Notes: generated by a model not told the origin, from the sequence alone. Numbered from the stretch's first letter, positions 10,201-22,744 are shown. The stretch: 64,000 nucleotides of DNA from Nitzschia sp. DOCU1 (GCA_951394045.1 OX595990.1:930001-994000); one strand, 5' to 3'. A program made the numbers and translations.

Positions 10201-12931
10201 GTATGCCATGGACAGATCCTGGCGCAGCGTGGAGGACTACTTGGAAAACTTGGTGGAGAGGGGCATTCGAGATCTCGTCGATGCGGGTCTCGTCCATGTC
10301 AGTCAGGGTGGGGCGATACAACCCTTGCCTGCTAGCCATGTGATGAGCTATGCCATGGTCCCCTTCGATTCGATGAAATTGATCGCGTCGCTGCCTTTCG
10401 ACGCAAACAAGTGTCAGATATTGAAAGCCATATCCAAGATGGAAGCCTTCAGCACCCATGTGCGGCGGAATGAAAAGAAAGCGCTCAACGATTGCCACAA
10501 GGACGAACGGATCCGGTTCAAGCTGAATGAAAAACCGAGCAAGGTCCGCATCCAAGAGCCGTGGGAGAAGGCGTTTGTGCTTCTGCAGGCTTTTGTGGGG
10601 CAGTACGCATTCGACAGTAAAAACTTCGGGTTGGCGCAGCAAATGACTACTGCCGGGAGCAACGCCCAGCGAATACTTTTGGCCGCTCAGGAATTCAGCT
10701 TGAAAGGATCTCGTCATGGATATGTGGCCTTGATGTGTCTGAAATTGAGGCGATCCTTCCATTTTAGCCTGTGGGAACAGGGGAGCGCTATACTCAATCA
10801 ACTTGACTGGGTCGGCTATCAAACGGCCACGAACTTGCAGCAAAGAGGAATTGCCTCGTTTGAACAGGTTCTCGAGTATTCTGAGGACGAGCTCGAACGT
10901 TCCGGCAACGAGAAGCATTTGTTTGGGAAGAAACTTAGGTCGGCCGTTTCAGACGTCCTGAAATCGAAACTTAAAATTTCCGCAAATGTCACATTCACAA
11001 GAGGATCGGACATTGCTGCCGACGTTTTCTGCAACCTTTCCCTTGCCGATCCAGCCGCAGCAGTGATTTCTGGGACCAACAAAGTTGGTGCTGCTTACAC
11101 ATTGGTACGTAAAATGCAAGCTATTCGAACTCAGTACAACCAGATGAAAACCATCTCATTTTCTGTTCAGATTGCTTTTACCGATCAACCCGGCACCTGC
11201 CTTCTTTTCCGTGAGGGTATCACTGGCCCGGTTTCCTACAGATTCTCCCCACCACCGAAGTTCGGAAAGCTTTTTATCCATCTTGTTGGCCCACTCATAG
11301 GGCTCGATGAGACAATTGTACTCGATGGAAACGACAAGGTTCTGCCTTCTGCCTTTGTCGACCGACCCAAGGGGCAGAACCGTTTGGTGGGTGGCAAGAA
11401 GAGCAGCGTGCACGATCCTCGTCTCAAGAAGAATGGAAAGGGCATGCACCAAGGCAATGTGCTCAACATGCTCCGGGAACAGCGAGCCAGGGAAGAGGAC
11501 AAGAGGAAGACAGCAGTGGACGAGTCTGCTACAAGGGAATCGTCGGCGCTGTCTAGTGTACCGCTCCCGCCCTCAAACCCAGTAAGCACCCAACCCAGCG
11601 TGGTTCCAGCAACCGCTCGATCGCAGCCATCTTCTTCGTTGGATCCAGTTCAAAGGCACACGGGGTCCATGCAGCCTATCCCTCGTGCATCCGGCACGTC
11701 CCTGATCCCGATTGGAAACCAATCGAACTCCATTCCAAATTTATTCAGCGCCCAGCGTTCCACACCGTTGGCTCCTTGCATTAGCTACATTGGAGGCATC
11801 CAGAGGCGCCCCGAAGAACCAAACGAGAACCATCCACCGGCTGGATACTCCGAGGCAGATCGATCAAGATCACCACTGAGCCAGAATATGCCACCATGGA
11901 TGGGTCATAATCCACCATCGACCAGAGGATCTCTCCCTGTGCCGAGAGTTGCCACGATCACGCCCGCTAGCGCAGCTCCTCGGCGCCCCAGTCAGTCACC
12001 AATGGCACCCAGCTCGGGACCAGTAAGGCACACTCCCAACTCTCGAAAGAGGGTGGCACCAAATGCCTGGGCGGCAAGTAGGAAGCGGCAACAGCGGACC
12101 CAACAGCGCGCCTTCGCTTCCAGGAGCGACAATCCTTTTGCGTTCTTCCAGCATGATCCAAATGATGCGGAATCCCTTCTCGACGATCTTTCACAACGAA
12201 ATCATGAAGCGCACAGTATCATTCCCGACGAAGAGCTCCAAAAGTTTCCAACCGGGGACAGCAGAAGATGGGGGTTCGCCAGGTCAAAGACTACTCGTCC
12301 CCGCAATAATAGACGCCAAGGCTTCGGGCACGGCGAGCGACTTTCGGTCCGAGATGCTCTCCGTATGAAGGCCGACGAGGCGAGTGCGTATACCATGAAT
12401 TCCATCTCGCCGATGCAAGCAATGCCGTACTCAAATCAAGCCATGACAGCGGAGCATCACGGTCGAGAATGCGGGGTGCCTGCTGCATCGCAAAGATATC
12501 CCTCAAGCTGGAACTCCAACTTTACCCCTCAGATGTTAGGTTCACAATGTCACTATGCCGATGGCCAGTATTATCATGGGGGAGCCGAAGATCTTTCAGA
12601 TGAGGCCTTTGCAATTGCTCCTAGTATGATGGATCCGTCTTATTGTTCCAGTGATGCTATGCAACGGGACGAGAGCATCATGTACCAGGACAACTTGAAC
12701 TATTCTGTAGAAAGCATCCCGCATCAATACGAAGGCTGGACCCCCGAGCTGCAGCAATCTTCCCAGTATGACTTCTTTTCGCGGGATATGACCCAAGATG
12801 GCACATTCGGTGGGTACAACAACGACTGGCCCGAGCAGACCTACTTGTACCCACCGGATCAAAGGAGAGTTGGTATTCAAGGCCGCCCTCTTCCTCAGGA
12901 AGAAGCATTTCTCCCTCAAGGCTTCTTCTGA
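7284..12931 (+). CDS. MER3: MER3/HFM1-like Ski2-family DNA helicase (one intron)
   Basis: Spliced as 7284-9274 plus 9352-12931, giving 1856 residues. The 77-base intron (9275-9351) has GT..AG ends and restores the frame: the split Ser codon leads into YSQTTPAAI and then AVSATLPN (motif III). Order: Ser/Asp-rich disordered N-terminus (about 1-430); Q-motif-like FNAVQSE; Walker A APTGAGKT (about 498-505); DEVH box (622-625) followed by a Mer3-type LEAIIARMKSIQ; helicase C with QMIGRAGRPG; winged helix; helix-hairpin-helix/Sec63 region (LDWVGYQTATNLQQRGI); then about 500 residues of Pro/Ser/Gln-rich tail. Known of MER3/HFM1: 3'-5' helicase that stabilises meiotic recombination intermediates and promotes crossovers. 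The long tails exceed yeast Mer3 and animal HFM1. Assignment over Brr2/Slh1 rests on the single helicase cassette and DEVH context. Confidence 0.88.
9275..9351 (+). other. Intron of MER3-like helicase gene
   Basis: The donor is GTAAAT after tccag and the acceptor is gttttgcgcAG. Removal joins phase-2 exon ends exactly and rebuilds the conserved helicase motif III. Length is 77 bases. Confidence 0.9.
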
Positions 12932-13025
12932 TCAAGTCTTGTAGTGTGGTGATTGGACTTGTTCCGTGGCCAAGCTACCCAAACCACATAAGATATCAAC
13001 CAGCAAATAGCAACAGTCATACTTT

Positions 13026-16000
13026 CTAGCGCCATAATTTCACGGTACAATCCCTCGAGCAACTAAGCAAACCACTTTTGACAACTTTCAGATCTGTGAT
13101 TGCGTCTTCGTGGATCTTTTCCGATCGCTTTGCTCCTTGAAGTAACTTTCGTGGAATCTTGGAACCGTCGACTTCTTTAAGGGATGGAGTGGGTGGTTGG
13201 CGGCAAAGCATCAACCGAGACGACTGGTTGAAGTCAATCCTCTCGAATGTCGGGCGCGGTTGAACCGTTTCTGGTCCGGTGCTTACGTAACACTTCGATG
13301 GCATGGCAAAGTCCCAGAATCGGATGCGGCAGTCGCTTCCCCCCGTTATCAAAAAACTGTGATCAGAGGCTCCAATACTACCAACCATAGCGTTGATTGA
13401 TCGAAAAGAGGAGTTCACAGCCTCTGGGAGACGAGTACTAATCCCTCTAGCCAGCAAAACTTTGCGCCGTGTTGAAGTTGAGAGTGGTACCTCGTCCAGC
13501 GTCGGCATTTCGTCCAGTCGAGCCCTGGAAAAGCGGCTCCCGTAGTCTATCGTTCGAAAACACTCGCGACATGAACCAGTCGAAAGATCAAACATGGCAC
13601 ACTCATTGGGGCCGCAGGCAGCGAAGAGAAATGGGCGAGCCTCGTTGTTCGCGCCGCCTCGGCCAATCCAAGATTGAGGGGGAGGGACGAACGAGGTCGC
13701 CAACCGATTGACTGGTGCCGAACGACTGTGGTGCCAAAGCTTTAAAATCTGTTGAAATCGTAGATCCCACAACGAAATAAAACCCTTGCTCGTCCCAGTA
13801 ACTACCCAATTTCGATCACTGCCCATTGCCATGCTCGTGATGTAGCCAGTGTCTTGCGGCATATTCAGGATAAATGGTTCGGTAGCCGACCTGAGATCCC
13901 ATGAATGGACATACCCTCGCTGCGTGGCGTATGCAAAAATGGAAGCTGACGAAGTATTGAAATGGTTCACAGCCAAAATTTCGCCCTCGCCCGGATTGGT
14001 CTTTCGAATTTCGCTTGATCCGATGACACGAGAAATTTCTCTGCTTTCATTTTGGGCCCCACTTTGCTTCACCGATGACACCATGTCAACGCGCCACACG
14101 TGAACAGACCCATCACTGGCTCCAGAGATAACCGAATGGCCACCCTCTACCATTGCCAAATCGTTAACCCGAGGATTGCTGTCACCCTGCGTCTGGTGAC
14201 CTGTGTACACGGTGCTGCTTTCCAGAACGCCGTTGCTACGTTCAGCCTTGTCAAGCTCCCAGACCCTACAGGTCGCATCGTGACTACCGGTCACGAAGAA
14301 TCGTTGGTCTTGGGAGACGACTAGACGAACAACTGGAGCGATGTGACCGTGCTCGGGAGTACATTTGGAGGAAGCAACCATGGTATCAATCTTCAACTTC
14401 CACTCCGGGCCAGTACTCGAGGGCTGCTCGCGTGCCGCACCTCTCGACGGCGGAGCATTCTTGGGGGTAGGTACCCTTTCTTCCGCCAGTCTGGGCGGCA
14501 ATGGAGGGACCTGCAAGGCGTTCAACTTGGTAACCAGTAGTGAGGTGTCAGTTAAGGTTGGATCCAGACAAGTCTCCGACCCCCACTCCCCTGTGCATGC
14601 TGCTTCTATCCGTCTGGACTCATCAGACTCAAGCACATCTACTGGAGCTCCCGCTGTCGCCTCCGACGATGACAAAGTAGTGGCTGCCGCAGCATTTTGG
14701 TCCATGATGGACAGCCCGAAGACCTGCCCAAGCGCCGAAACGGACCGAATTGCCACCGATTCAGAAACCCCTCCCATCTTGGATTCAAGCGCCTCTCTAG
14801 TGGCATTGTACCACTCTGGGATTGATGCGGTGGGCAGCCCAGGAACGTTTTGCTTTGGAAACTTGATCTGTTGCGAAAGCTTGAGTGAGCCTTCGATGCA
14901 GTGGTTCAAGTGAGCTCTCAGGGATGAATCTTCCGGCTCTGACTGCATGTGGTACGTTCTACTTCTGGCTAGCCACTGCAAATACATGCGCATTTGCTGC
15001 GTCTGGAGGTCCGCGTCATTTTCTCCGGTAGAGCGTGACTCCGCCAGCTTCCCATCTGAACTCGAGTGACCTTTCTTGGGTGAGTTTGGATCGCCGTCTC
15101 GAACTTGAAATGCAATGGATGTCCACTGTCCGCTTGTGGGTGTCGTATTGGATGCGCGGATTTTCTCCAGCTCTCGATGAAATCGTTGTCGCGTCCATGG
15201 TGGTTGAAGACAAACTTCTAATCCTTGTCGTGTAGTGAGATGACTCGACGTTGGCTGGAAGCGAAGGAAGGGTCGCAAAATTGGCACCACAAAAACGTCG
15301 GGGTCAGGATGCCCGAGAGACTTGCAAAAGACGTTGACAGTTGATATGGCAAAGTATCGGACATCGGCCGACGGGTGTACCAGTAATGCTGCATACTTTT
15401 TCAGGAGGCTGAAGAAGAAGTTATCGACAACAAATGCAACCGTGAGCTTTTCTCGAGCAATCGAAATCAAATTAGGCATTGGAATCAACTTACGCATGAG
15501 AAGGTTCGGACGCGCCCATCCCAGGCGTTCCCAAAAGAACAGATCGAGACAGCAGGCCCATGCTCAACAATTGCGAAAGGCAGTGTAGGGCACGGCCGAT
15601 GACGGATTCGGATCCATCAACTAGACCAGTCTCCAAACAGGGCAGAACGAAGTGTTCCGTCGCAGCTCTACCAATAATGTGACAGACCGACGGCAAACAA
15701 TCAAAGAGAGCTACCCGAAGCTGCCAATCCTTTCGATCGTTGAGAAAGGACAGCACCTGGGGTAAAATGAACGCCATGACCCCATCCAGCCCAAAAAAGT
15801 TACAGAGCCGAGCCATGTCTCCCAATAGTGCACGCTTCGCCGGCGATGAATGCTCTGACTGATCCGTTGTAATATGGACGACCCAGCGGGAGACAGTCTC
15901 GTGGAGAGGCACAAGATCAGCGGCGTAGGTACTGCTGATTAAGGTCTTGCCTGCTCCTGCTGTTGCGTCGGAAGCGGTCGAATCTACTCCGCCCGATTCA

Positions 16001-18117
16001 GCAGATTCCAGCCTTTTCTTCTTCCCGGTGGTACCAGAAGACGACTCGTCCAGCAATTTTGCCACATCGTCCGTAAAAACATTTTTGTTAATCGGATGGA
16101 GTTCCTTGCCCGCCAATTCAGAAGTGTTGGTAGCGGTACCCCCGCCACCGACAGCTTCGTACAGTCGGACAGCATGAGAAATGTCCAAGAACCGTTGCGA
16201 GGTCTCTGCCAGGACTGCCACACTCTTGGCGAAGGCTAGTCGGACGACCAACGCCGGATCCGTAATCATATGAGCAACGCGCTTAAAAATGTACTCTGGG
16301 AAGACCTTGGAGTCCGATGGGGGGAAAGACTCAATCGTACTGACAGTGCTGGCAAGAACTTGTATGGCAGAGGCTCTCACCAAGGGATCTTGATCCTGTA
16401 AGAGTGCTACAGTGACCGGTACAATCCGTTGCAAGCGTGCTTCATCGCTGGAAAACTTCCCCAATCGACCCATTAGTTGTAGCGCCACCAGTTTGCTGGA
16501 AGGACGTTGCACGTTTCGGACCGTCGACAGGACGAGCTGCAAGTAAATTAGCAGCGAGCTCTTGGACATGTCGGAACGCTTTCCCTGGGCTGTCGTCGGA
16601 ACATTCGAGGTGTTGCTTGAGATTTGGGGGGTAGTAAACGTGGCGACTTCGTTGGATGCAGTGCTCAAGATTTCTTCTTCGTCAAAGTTCAAGGACTCAA
16701 GCTTTTTCAGTAGAGCCTCTGTCTCGGCAAACAGGTCAGAATTCGTAAGCAATGACGAATCTTCCTTCTTTTCCTCAATGGATGGTTCAGGGCCCCGAAG
16801 ATCAGGTGTGCTTTCCTCACGATCCACCATATTCCCCATAGCCACGGTCGTCTCAACTTTCATTTGATGTGACATGGTCGTTCCCAGGATATTCTGTACA
16901 TAGACAGTGCCTTGTACGTCATGAACCCCGAGCGCCTCCCACAGGATGCGAGAATAAAACGCTGTTGCAATCGCTAGCCGTGCATCGGGAGGAGCATACG
17001 TCACTTTTTCCATCATGGTTGCCAAGACACGAAAAGATTCCGGCACTAGCTCGGAAGCTTCGAGTCTTTCCAAGTACGAACTTGCTGACAACCGCTCGGT
17101 TGGATCCAAGTGTAACATATGTCGGCAGGCCGCACGAAGGGACGAGAATTCGATTTTGTTGAGTTTCTGTTGGAGTGTTGTTGATGACTGCTGCTTTCGG
17201 TATTCCATTAAATCCCCCAGATCCAAGGCCCGCTCTCCATTCAAAAACGTTTCCATCAAAACGCATCCCGCAGAAAAGATATCCATGGCTGGGGTCAGCT
17301 TTTGCGTCTCTTGTGGCTTGGATTGTTCAAGATTGGGAGTATAGAAGCGTTCAGGCGCTAGATAACACCGTTTCTCACGCCGAGTGGTATCCGTGCCTTG
17401 TGAATACGGATTGGAATAATTTTCCTGGAAATAGTACAAATATTCTGTCGGATCATCGTCAGGGAGCGCCGTCCTGGCTTTGTAACTCGCAACATCCAAA
17501 ATAACAACCCAGTTCCAGCTAGACAATCCAATATTTTCCGTCGTTAAAAAGCCATGCACCACACCTTTGGAGTGCATTGCATCCAAAGCTTGCAATAACT
17601 GGTAGGAAATCCATAATTTCTCCACGTGGGTCAAAAATGGACGCGACGCTAGCCGATCTGAAAGCGTCGTGTACATGTGAGGTCGTAATAAACTGACTTG
17701 CTTGCACAAAACTGGCACGTTGCCACTCAGAGTTTTCGGCTTGTACGGACCCAAACTCCAGTATAAAAAGGGGGTTACGTGGGGTTCATCCCTTAAGCAG
17801 TGTAAAATGCGCTGCAATTCTCGTTCTTGTTCGTTCACCAGAGATTCCTGATCCTTGGTGACGTACATGCTTTTCAGTATCACGGTGGAAGAATTCTGCT
17901 TATGGCGTAGACGAAAGGTCCTCATCATACGGCCGGATCCCGGAAATAATGGTTCGTCCAAATTATAAGCGCTCAAGTCATGTTTGGCCGCCGTCGCTGG
18001 AGCACCGGCCGCTTGGTTGGCGCTGGCGTTCGTTCCTGACGCCCCATCGAGTTCTGGGAGGAGCCCTTCGTCCCCTCCAACGCTTGTTGATGCTAGAGTT
18101 GTATGACTAGCACCCAT
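13026..18117 (-). CDS. VPS15: VPS15/PIK3R4: kinase-like, HEAT and WD40 regulator of class III PI3-kinase (one intron)
   Basis: Spliced as 18117-15494 plus 15408-13026, giving 1668 residues. The intron 15493-15409 (85 bases) has donor GTAAGT and acceptor ttcttcttcAG and restores HEAT-repeat sequence across the join. N-terminus MGASHT fits N-myristoylation, as in known Vps15. Kinase-like domain (about 60-350): Lys82 in VILK; the sequence usually reading HGDIKTEN is HGFLTTEN (188-195), followed by SSWNWVVILD and CYLAPERF. HEAT repeats occupy the middle. The WD40 repeats end in SGLLSCSRDCTVKLWR, which is the C-terminus. Role: scaffold and regulator of VPS34 in autophagy and endosomal sorting. The loss of the catalytic-loop Asp is notable. 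It is convergent with the helicase gene, 94 bases between stops. Confidence 0.93.
15409..15493 (-). other. Intron of VPS15 gene
   Basis: An 85-base GT-AG intron with consensus donor GTAAGT and a pyrimidine-rich acceptor. Two nearer AG dinucleotides (giving 42 or 47 bases) do not restore the frame; the 85-base version does. Confidence 0.88.
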
Positions 18118-18381
18118 GGTTAGTGCAGGTGTTGATAGCTGTGAGGTTGTTCGAACAAGAGTCCGCTGTCAATGACAACAACAAACGAACAACGCATTCG
18201 TTATGCAGATGCGGGTTTTGAAGTGGCGCCCCTTTTTCATGATGGGCGGAGGGGATCCCTCCAAAGCGCGCACTTCGTCAAAACCGCGCATGAAAAAGTG
18301 GAAAGCGTGGATACGAAGAAAGCCCAGCGTCAAGCAAAAAATCCGTCTATGACTCCTTCGATTACCTGAATGCCAGAATGA
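18118..18381. promoter_or_regulatory. VPS15 upstream region, ending in a remnant of the tandem unit's tail
   Basis: Upstream of the VPS15 ATG. The last 50 or so bases (about 18335-18381) resemble the tails of units 1 and 2 just before their GTCGAG boundary (34760-34792 and 44610-44662). The tandem array may therefore once have extended or begun here. No specific promoter motif identified. Confidence 0.5.
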
Positions 18382-18739
18382 GTCGAGTTGTTCGTCGCTA
18401 AAGAAATTTGCCAGAAATTGCAGATGACCAATGGTGGTCCACTACAGCACGAGTGACAGTATTGCTACTAGCTACTAGCAAGCCAAAGTAGCTCTTCTGT
18501 CACTAGCTCATAGCAGTGGTCACAAGAAACAGAGTGATCGTACTAGTAGAATAGTCTACTAGTGCTACTACTACTACGCATGACGAGTCCTCGAGGAGGG
18601 GGACCAGCAGCCGAGAAGCACCAGCAGAACCGCGATGAGCAGCAGCAGTACCTTGATATCTAGAGTGCTTAGTACTTGTTCAACAGCAAGGATGACAAGA
18701 ACCCCACACATGGCAAATGAAGGTCTACTCCACTAGCCA

Positions 18740-20060
18740 CTAGTAATGATAGTGGATGAGCTTAGTACGTAAGATCTTCGCCCCGGCCTCGTCCTGCGCT
18801 GCTGCTCTCACCCAGCAGCAGCACTGTAGACTCAGTACAAAGCCCATGGACCATTGCCCACTGGGGTATGATGTACGACACCTCTGAAAACACGAAGTTG
18901 ACATGAACCGACAAAATCATGCTCAGTATCTCAAAGACTAGTAATACCACTCTCTAGCTAGCTACTGTAGCTACTCTCCAACTTTGCCTACTGTTGCAGT
19001 CTATACTGCATACTACAGTGCTGTCTTGTAAGTTTTGAATTGGCTGTGAGATTGACAAGGTTGCAGCAGATACTAGTAGAAGTGGAAGCACTCGGTTCCA
19101 TCATTTGTGCTTAGGTGCAGTGGACGACTGTCATATAAAGCTACTTTAACTATATTTTACTAAATAGTAGTATACAAATAGTTGCAATGCATAACATTCC
19201 ATGCATTCAATCAGCTGTACAAGTAGTGTAGCAGGCTTCCTCATTGTGCAATTTTGCTTGAGTAGTATGAAATCTTGGATGCTGGTGGCACTGGGACAAA
19301 AAATCACAACAAGGCTGAATTCTCAATCCAGGGGCAAAATAGTGGCGGCAGCTGCTGTTGATAGTCAATTTGAAAGCAGCGGCAACAACAGCAGCAGCAT
19401 CGGTGGCAGCAGCTGCAGGTTGCATCCCTGGTGTTGGTTTGCTGCTTCTCACTTTGAACGGGCGGTCCTCACTCCACATTTGTTGAATCCAAAAATGACA
19501 GGTTGAACGGCAACTGCCATCATTACTGACAACACTGTCCTTCTTGCCTTGCAAAATAATCCTTCTTGGATTTTGTGCAGCAGTGGTGGCATCAACAAAG
19601 TTTGGAGGGATCTGGCTCTTTCATGTGCCTCTTGGCAGCACAATTTGACCGGTTCTTTCAAAACAATCCCCAATAATCCCCTGCTGATTGTTGAGATGAA
19701 TGTGCAGGTTGCCATCATGTGGCCATTTTGTGAAGATTTGCTGTACAATGAGACTGTAACAGCAAGATGTATCACCATCCAATGGTGGGGACTTGTTCGT
19801 GTTCTTGGCAGGGTGCCGTTTGCATTTGGCATACTCAAGCGTGCGGTTGCATTTTCTTTGAACCTCATGCTTTTTAACCGTGATAGGGTAGTATTTACGG
19901 CGAGCCGTATGCTACCTGGAGGTACGCCACATGCTACCCTAATTGCTTTTTGATACTCCAGTTTGCTATGATACATAGTAGGTAATACCCCAGTTTTGGT
20001 GGGGTATGATGAAGTAGACTTCATTGACAGCCTACGAGAAAATACTACGCCGGTTGCATT
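18740..20060. other. Unit-1-specific sequence with a decayed open frame
   Basis: Units 2 and 3 have no clear counterpart of most of this stretch. On the minus strand one frame stays open from about 19915 to 19207 apart from a single TGA near 19623; it is Cys-rich and ends in an Ala/Ser tract. It could be a remnant of a transposon-encoded protein, but no family could be recognised. Terminal repeats were looked for and not found. Confidence 0.35.
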
Positions 20061-20168
20061 TTACTAGTAATACTAGAGTACCATGTGATCATCAAAGAAC
20101 CATGTCCTCTCACTTCAGGTAGCAGTTGGCAACGTTACAAGTCGTGGGTGGGTGATTGTCGATGGTTG

Positions 20169-21056
20169 CAAGAGATGCAACGTGGGGGTCGGTAGATACG
20201 TATCTATGTACCTATACTTATATATGCATTATAGTTAAAGTGATATGACGACACACTCGGAACATAATTTATTAGGCTGGATATATGGATCATTTTTTGT
20301 CTCTTTGGTGGGGGGCCCAACCACCCTTCTTTTCTTCAAACAAGATTGCTGAACTCACAGAATGCTGGGCTTGACGTCTTGAATGGAGACCTTTGAGGAT
20401 GCGGGTTGGCATTTTCATCGTTAGACAAGCTGAAATGCCCAACAAAAGGAGAGAAAACCAAACAGGCATATACATTTTAGATGATACTCCAAGTCACGAT
20501 GAGAGAGTGCTTCAATTATTGCTCACTGCTCAGCACTAGTGAAGCTTGCATTTGCCAATTGCTCTTGTGCCATATGAAATCGCATTAATTCAATGCTAGT
20601 GAGCTGCTCCCATTCTCCCTGTAGAGGCTCTTCTTCTTCGGGAGGTGAATTCATTGCTACAACAGTATCCAAGCTCCTCTTGTCATCGTACATACTTTTG
20701 TTTGTGCTGTGTGGATGTGGCATTCTTGCGGTCGTGGTGACATTTTATTGTACAAATCATTGAGTTATTTTGCCACATCGACTACAGCAGAATTTTGTGT
20801 AAGCAATCAAACTGGTTGCAATGACCTCTCATAATATTTAGAATCGAACTGGTCGCAAAAACAGCAGGGGATGGTCCCGTTTGCTTACGGCGTCCACAAC
20901 ACAGCATTGGCCCCCCATAAACTTAGAGACGAGGAAAAATGATATATGCATAGGGCCATATATAAATATGTTCCCAGCGTGCCACCCTAATCATGTACCT
21001 ATCTTATCTATACTCATAAAGGTATGTAGGTACCAACCCCCACATTGCATCTCTTG
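20169..21056. mobile_element. 888-base non-autonomous TIR element with 7-base target duplication
   Basis: The ends are inverted copies of CAAGAGATGCAAYGTGGGGG continuing YTYGGTA with about two mismatches in 26 bases. The flanks are ATGGTTG at 20162-20168 and ATGGTTG at 21057-21063. The paralogous position in unit 2 (42257-42263) has ATGGTTG once, in the context gtcgtgATGGTTGtc, which is the empty site. Internally AT-rich with no transposase frame. The superfamily is uncertain: 7 bases is unusual, and hAT (8) or Mutator-like (9) would be the nearest. Confidence 0.75.
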
Positions 21057-21063
21057 ATGGTTG

Positions 21064-21768
21064 TGTGTCGTTTCTCATCCGTGACAAGGGGACAACAGCC
21101 CTCTTGATGTTTAGGATTGGCGTGGGTCCCATTGACTGCATTTCTTAAGGCTCAGCGAAATTACCTGCTTTGGCGAATAGTCGCCGGAAGAGAATATCAA
21201 GAAAAATTATTTCACAGAATGACTGACTGTTCTACCCAAAGATTGCACAACAGTCAATGCAACTAAGAAGTATTCTGTGAAGTTCTAAGATCTGTGATAA
21301 CAATAAAGCCCCTTATCTGGTAAAACTAATTGACATAATTGCAAATATATTGTAACCATTGCAATGCAAGGCAGGCGGACACTTTCTATTTCTTTCCAGC
21401 CAGTCAAATTGGAAGTGAAGTGAGAATAAGGGGAATGAACACTCCATTCTTTTTCTGCAAAACAATCGTTTGCTGCCTATTCTGTGTCAACATGCCTATG
21501 AACTAATGGAGGGGAAGCAAGAAGCATTCTTAATTAAAGTAACAACTTGTCATCATGATGCACAAGGAAAAAGTGCTGTGGAGCTGCTGCTTTTGAAAGA
21601 AGCTCGCCCCAAATGGAGAACACGCAAGGCCCTTCTGAGTTGTGAAATGCAAATCACCGCAAAAAAGAACAAAATGGCGACACCCCCTCCATGGTTGCAA
21701 ACTCCATCAGACCACAATTTCTATTCTTGGCACATTCAAACAAGGCAGAAACCTGATTTCTCTGCAGC
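21064..21768. other. Leader region of the unit-1 gene
   Basis: Non-coding. The part nearest the ATG parallels the regions before 43224 and 46339 (for example around the stretches cgcaaggcc and cacattc). No RNA gene recognised. Confidence 0.45.
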
Positions 21769-22295
21769 ATGTCTCCAATTGACGATACCACAGATGTAAT
21801 TGGATTGCTGCAACAGGCAATCACCAAGACCAATCAAGGGACTTCCCGTGCACTCCTCCAAGATCAGCAGGAATATACCCACTCAATATCATTGCTAGCA
21901 AAAGCATTAAGCACATCTCAGGGTGTAATTGGCAGCATCAATCAATCCAAATTCGACCCCAAGTCCAGCAACACTGCGGCCACCCTACGCTTGGTGAACT
22001 ACTGCATGAATGAGTCCAAGGATAACACAATCTCCGCCTCTCACTCTGAGTGTTTGCCAGGTAGTAGTCCATGCCAGCAAAGGGGGCACTCCCAATTTGC
22101 TCTTGCTGGCCAGCCTTGTCTTGTCCAAGATAAAAGGGGCGTTTCCAAGAAAACGTTTGAGGAGTTTCTTCAAGCAGTGGAGATGGAGGATTGCGAGGCC
22201 GACTATCTCTACAAGAAGCTGATCAAAGATTTCAGACTGATTAATGTTTGCATGGCCATAAGTTGTGTTGCAACATTCAATCTTGCCTGTGTGTA
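21769..22295 (+). pseudogene. Unit-1 family member, 5' part (split by insertions)
   Basis: Open from an ATG (MSPIDDTTDV) and clearly homologous to the intact copies at 43224 and 46339 up to LACVY, where the 432-base TIR element and the gypsy pair interrupt it. The 3' part resumes at 33842. This copy lacks 13 residues present in the others between LI and DFGLINV (it reads LIKDFRLINV). There is no internal stop before the break, so the gene was probably intact when first hit. After insertion this frame runs only about 8 residues into the LTR. Confidence 0.85.
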
Positions 22296-22296
22296 T

Positions 22297-22714
22297 TGCA
22301 CTACGCTGAAAGTACGATGAAATAGTTGTAGTGGAAATAATTGTGAGATCTAAAGTTATCGCTGATTCTATCGCTCCTAGACCTCCGGAGTCTTTCCTCA
22401 ACGCATCCCGTATGCGTTGGATGCAACTCCCACCGATCTAGCTTCTCGGATCTCTTCAAGGTCCATAGCTAGCTACCGTTGGAACTTCTAGTCCAGTAGT
22501 AGCCGTCAACGGCTCGCCACACTTGCCGTTGTCGTCGTCATTGCTCGTCAGCCGCGCCGGCCTTGCCCGTCTGTCCGTGCGTCCACAGACGTTCGACCAA
22601 GTCGACGTCAGCCAGGTATGTATCTAAGGTATGTAGGTACTACACGTAGGCCATTGTGTGTACTCATTACTCTAACTACTTGTTAGATCTAGAGGGGTAT
22701 TCTAGTGTACTGCA
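22297..22714 (-). repeat. 3' LTR of outer gypsy element
   Basis: 418 bases. On the plus strand it begins TGCACTACGCTGAAAG and ends TAGTGTACTGCA. Paired with 32989-33406, about eight differences by eye. Preceded by GTAT target duplication. Confidence 0.95.
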
Positions 22715-22744
22715 TGCGCCCCCATGACAAGGGCTTCTAAGAGC

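Noticed and set aside
9821..10918. 365-codon open frame antisense to the MER3-like helicase
   Set aside because: No recognisable domain; it mirrors the helicase C-terminal coding region and is explained by codon bias of the real gene.
15440..15493. 42- or 47-base intron in VPS15 using the nearer AG sites
   Set aside because: Neither restores the reading frame; the 85-base intron does and has a better pyrimidine tract.
18118..18381. tRNA or other small RNA near VPS15 start and elsewhere
   Set aside because: Looked for B-box-like GGTTCGA motifs in intergenic stretches across the window; none had a matching cloverleaf context.
19449..20024. 191-codon minus-strand frame in unit 1 as a gene
   Set aside because: No domain recognised and its sibling frame, which looks more protein-like, contains a stop; reported only as a decayed region.
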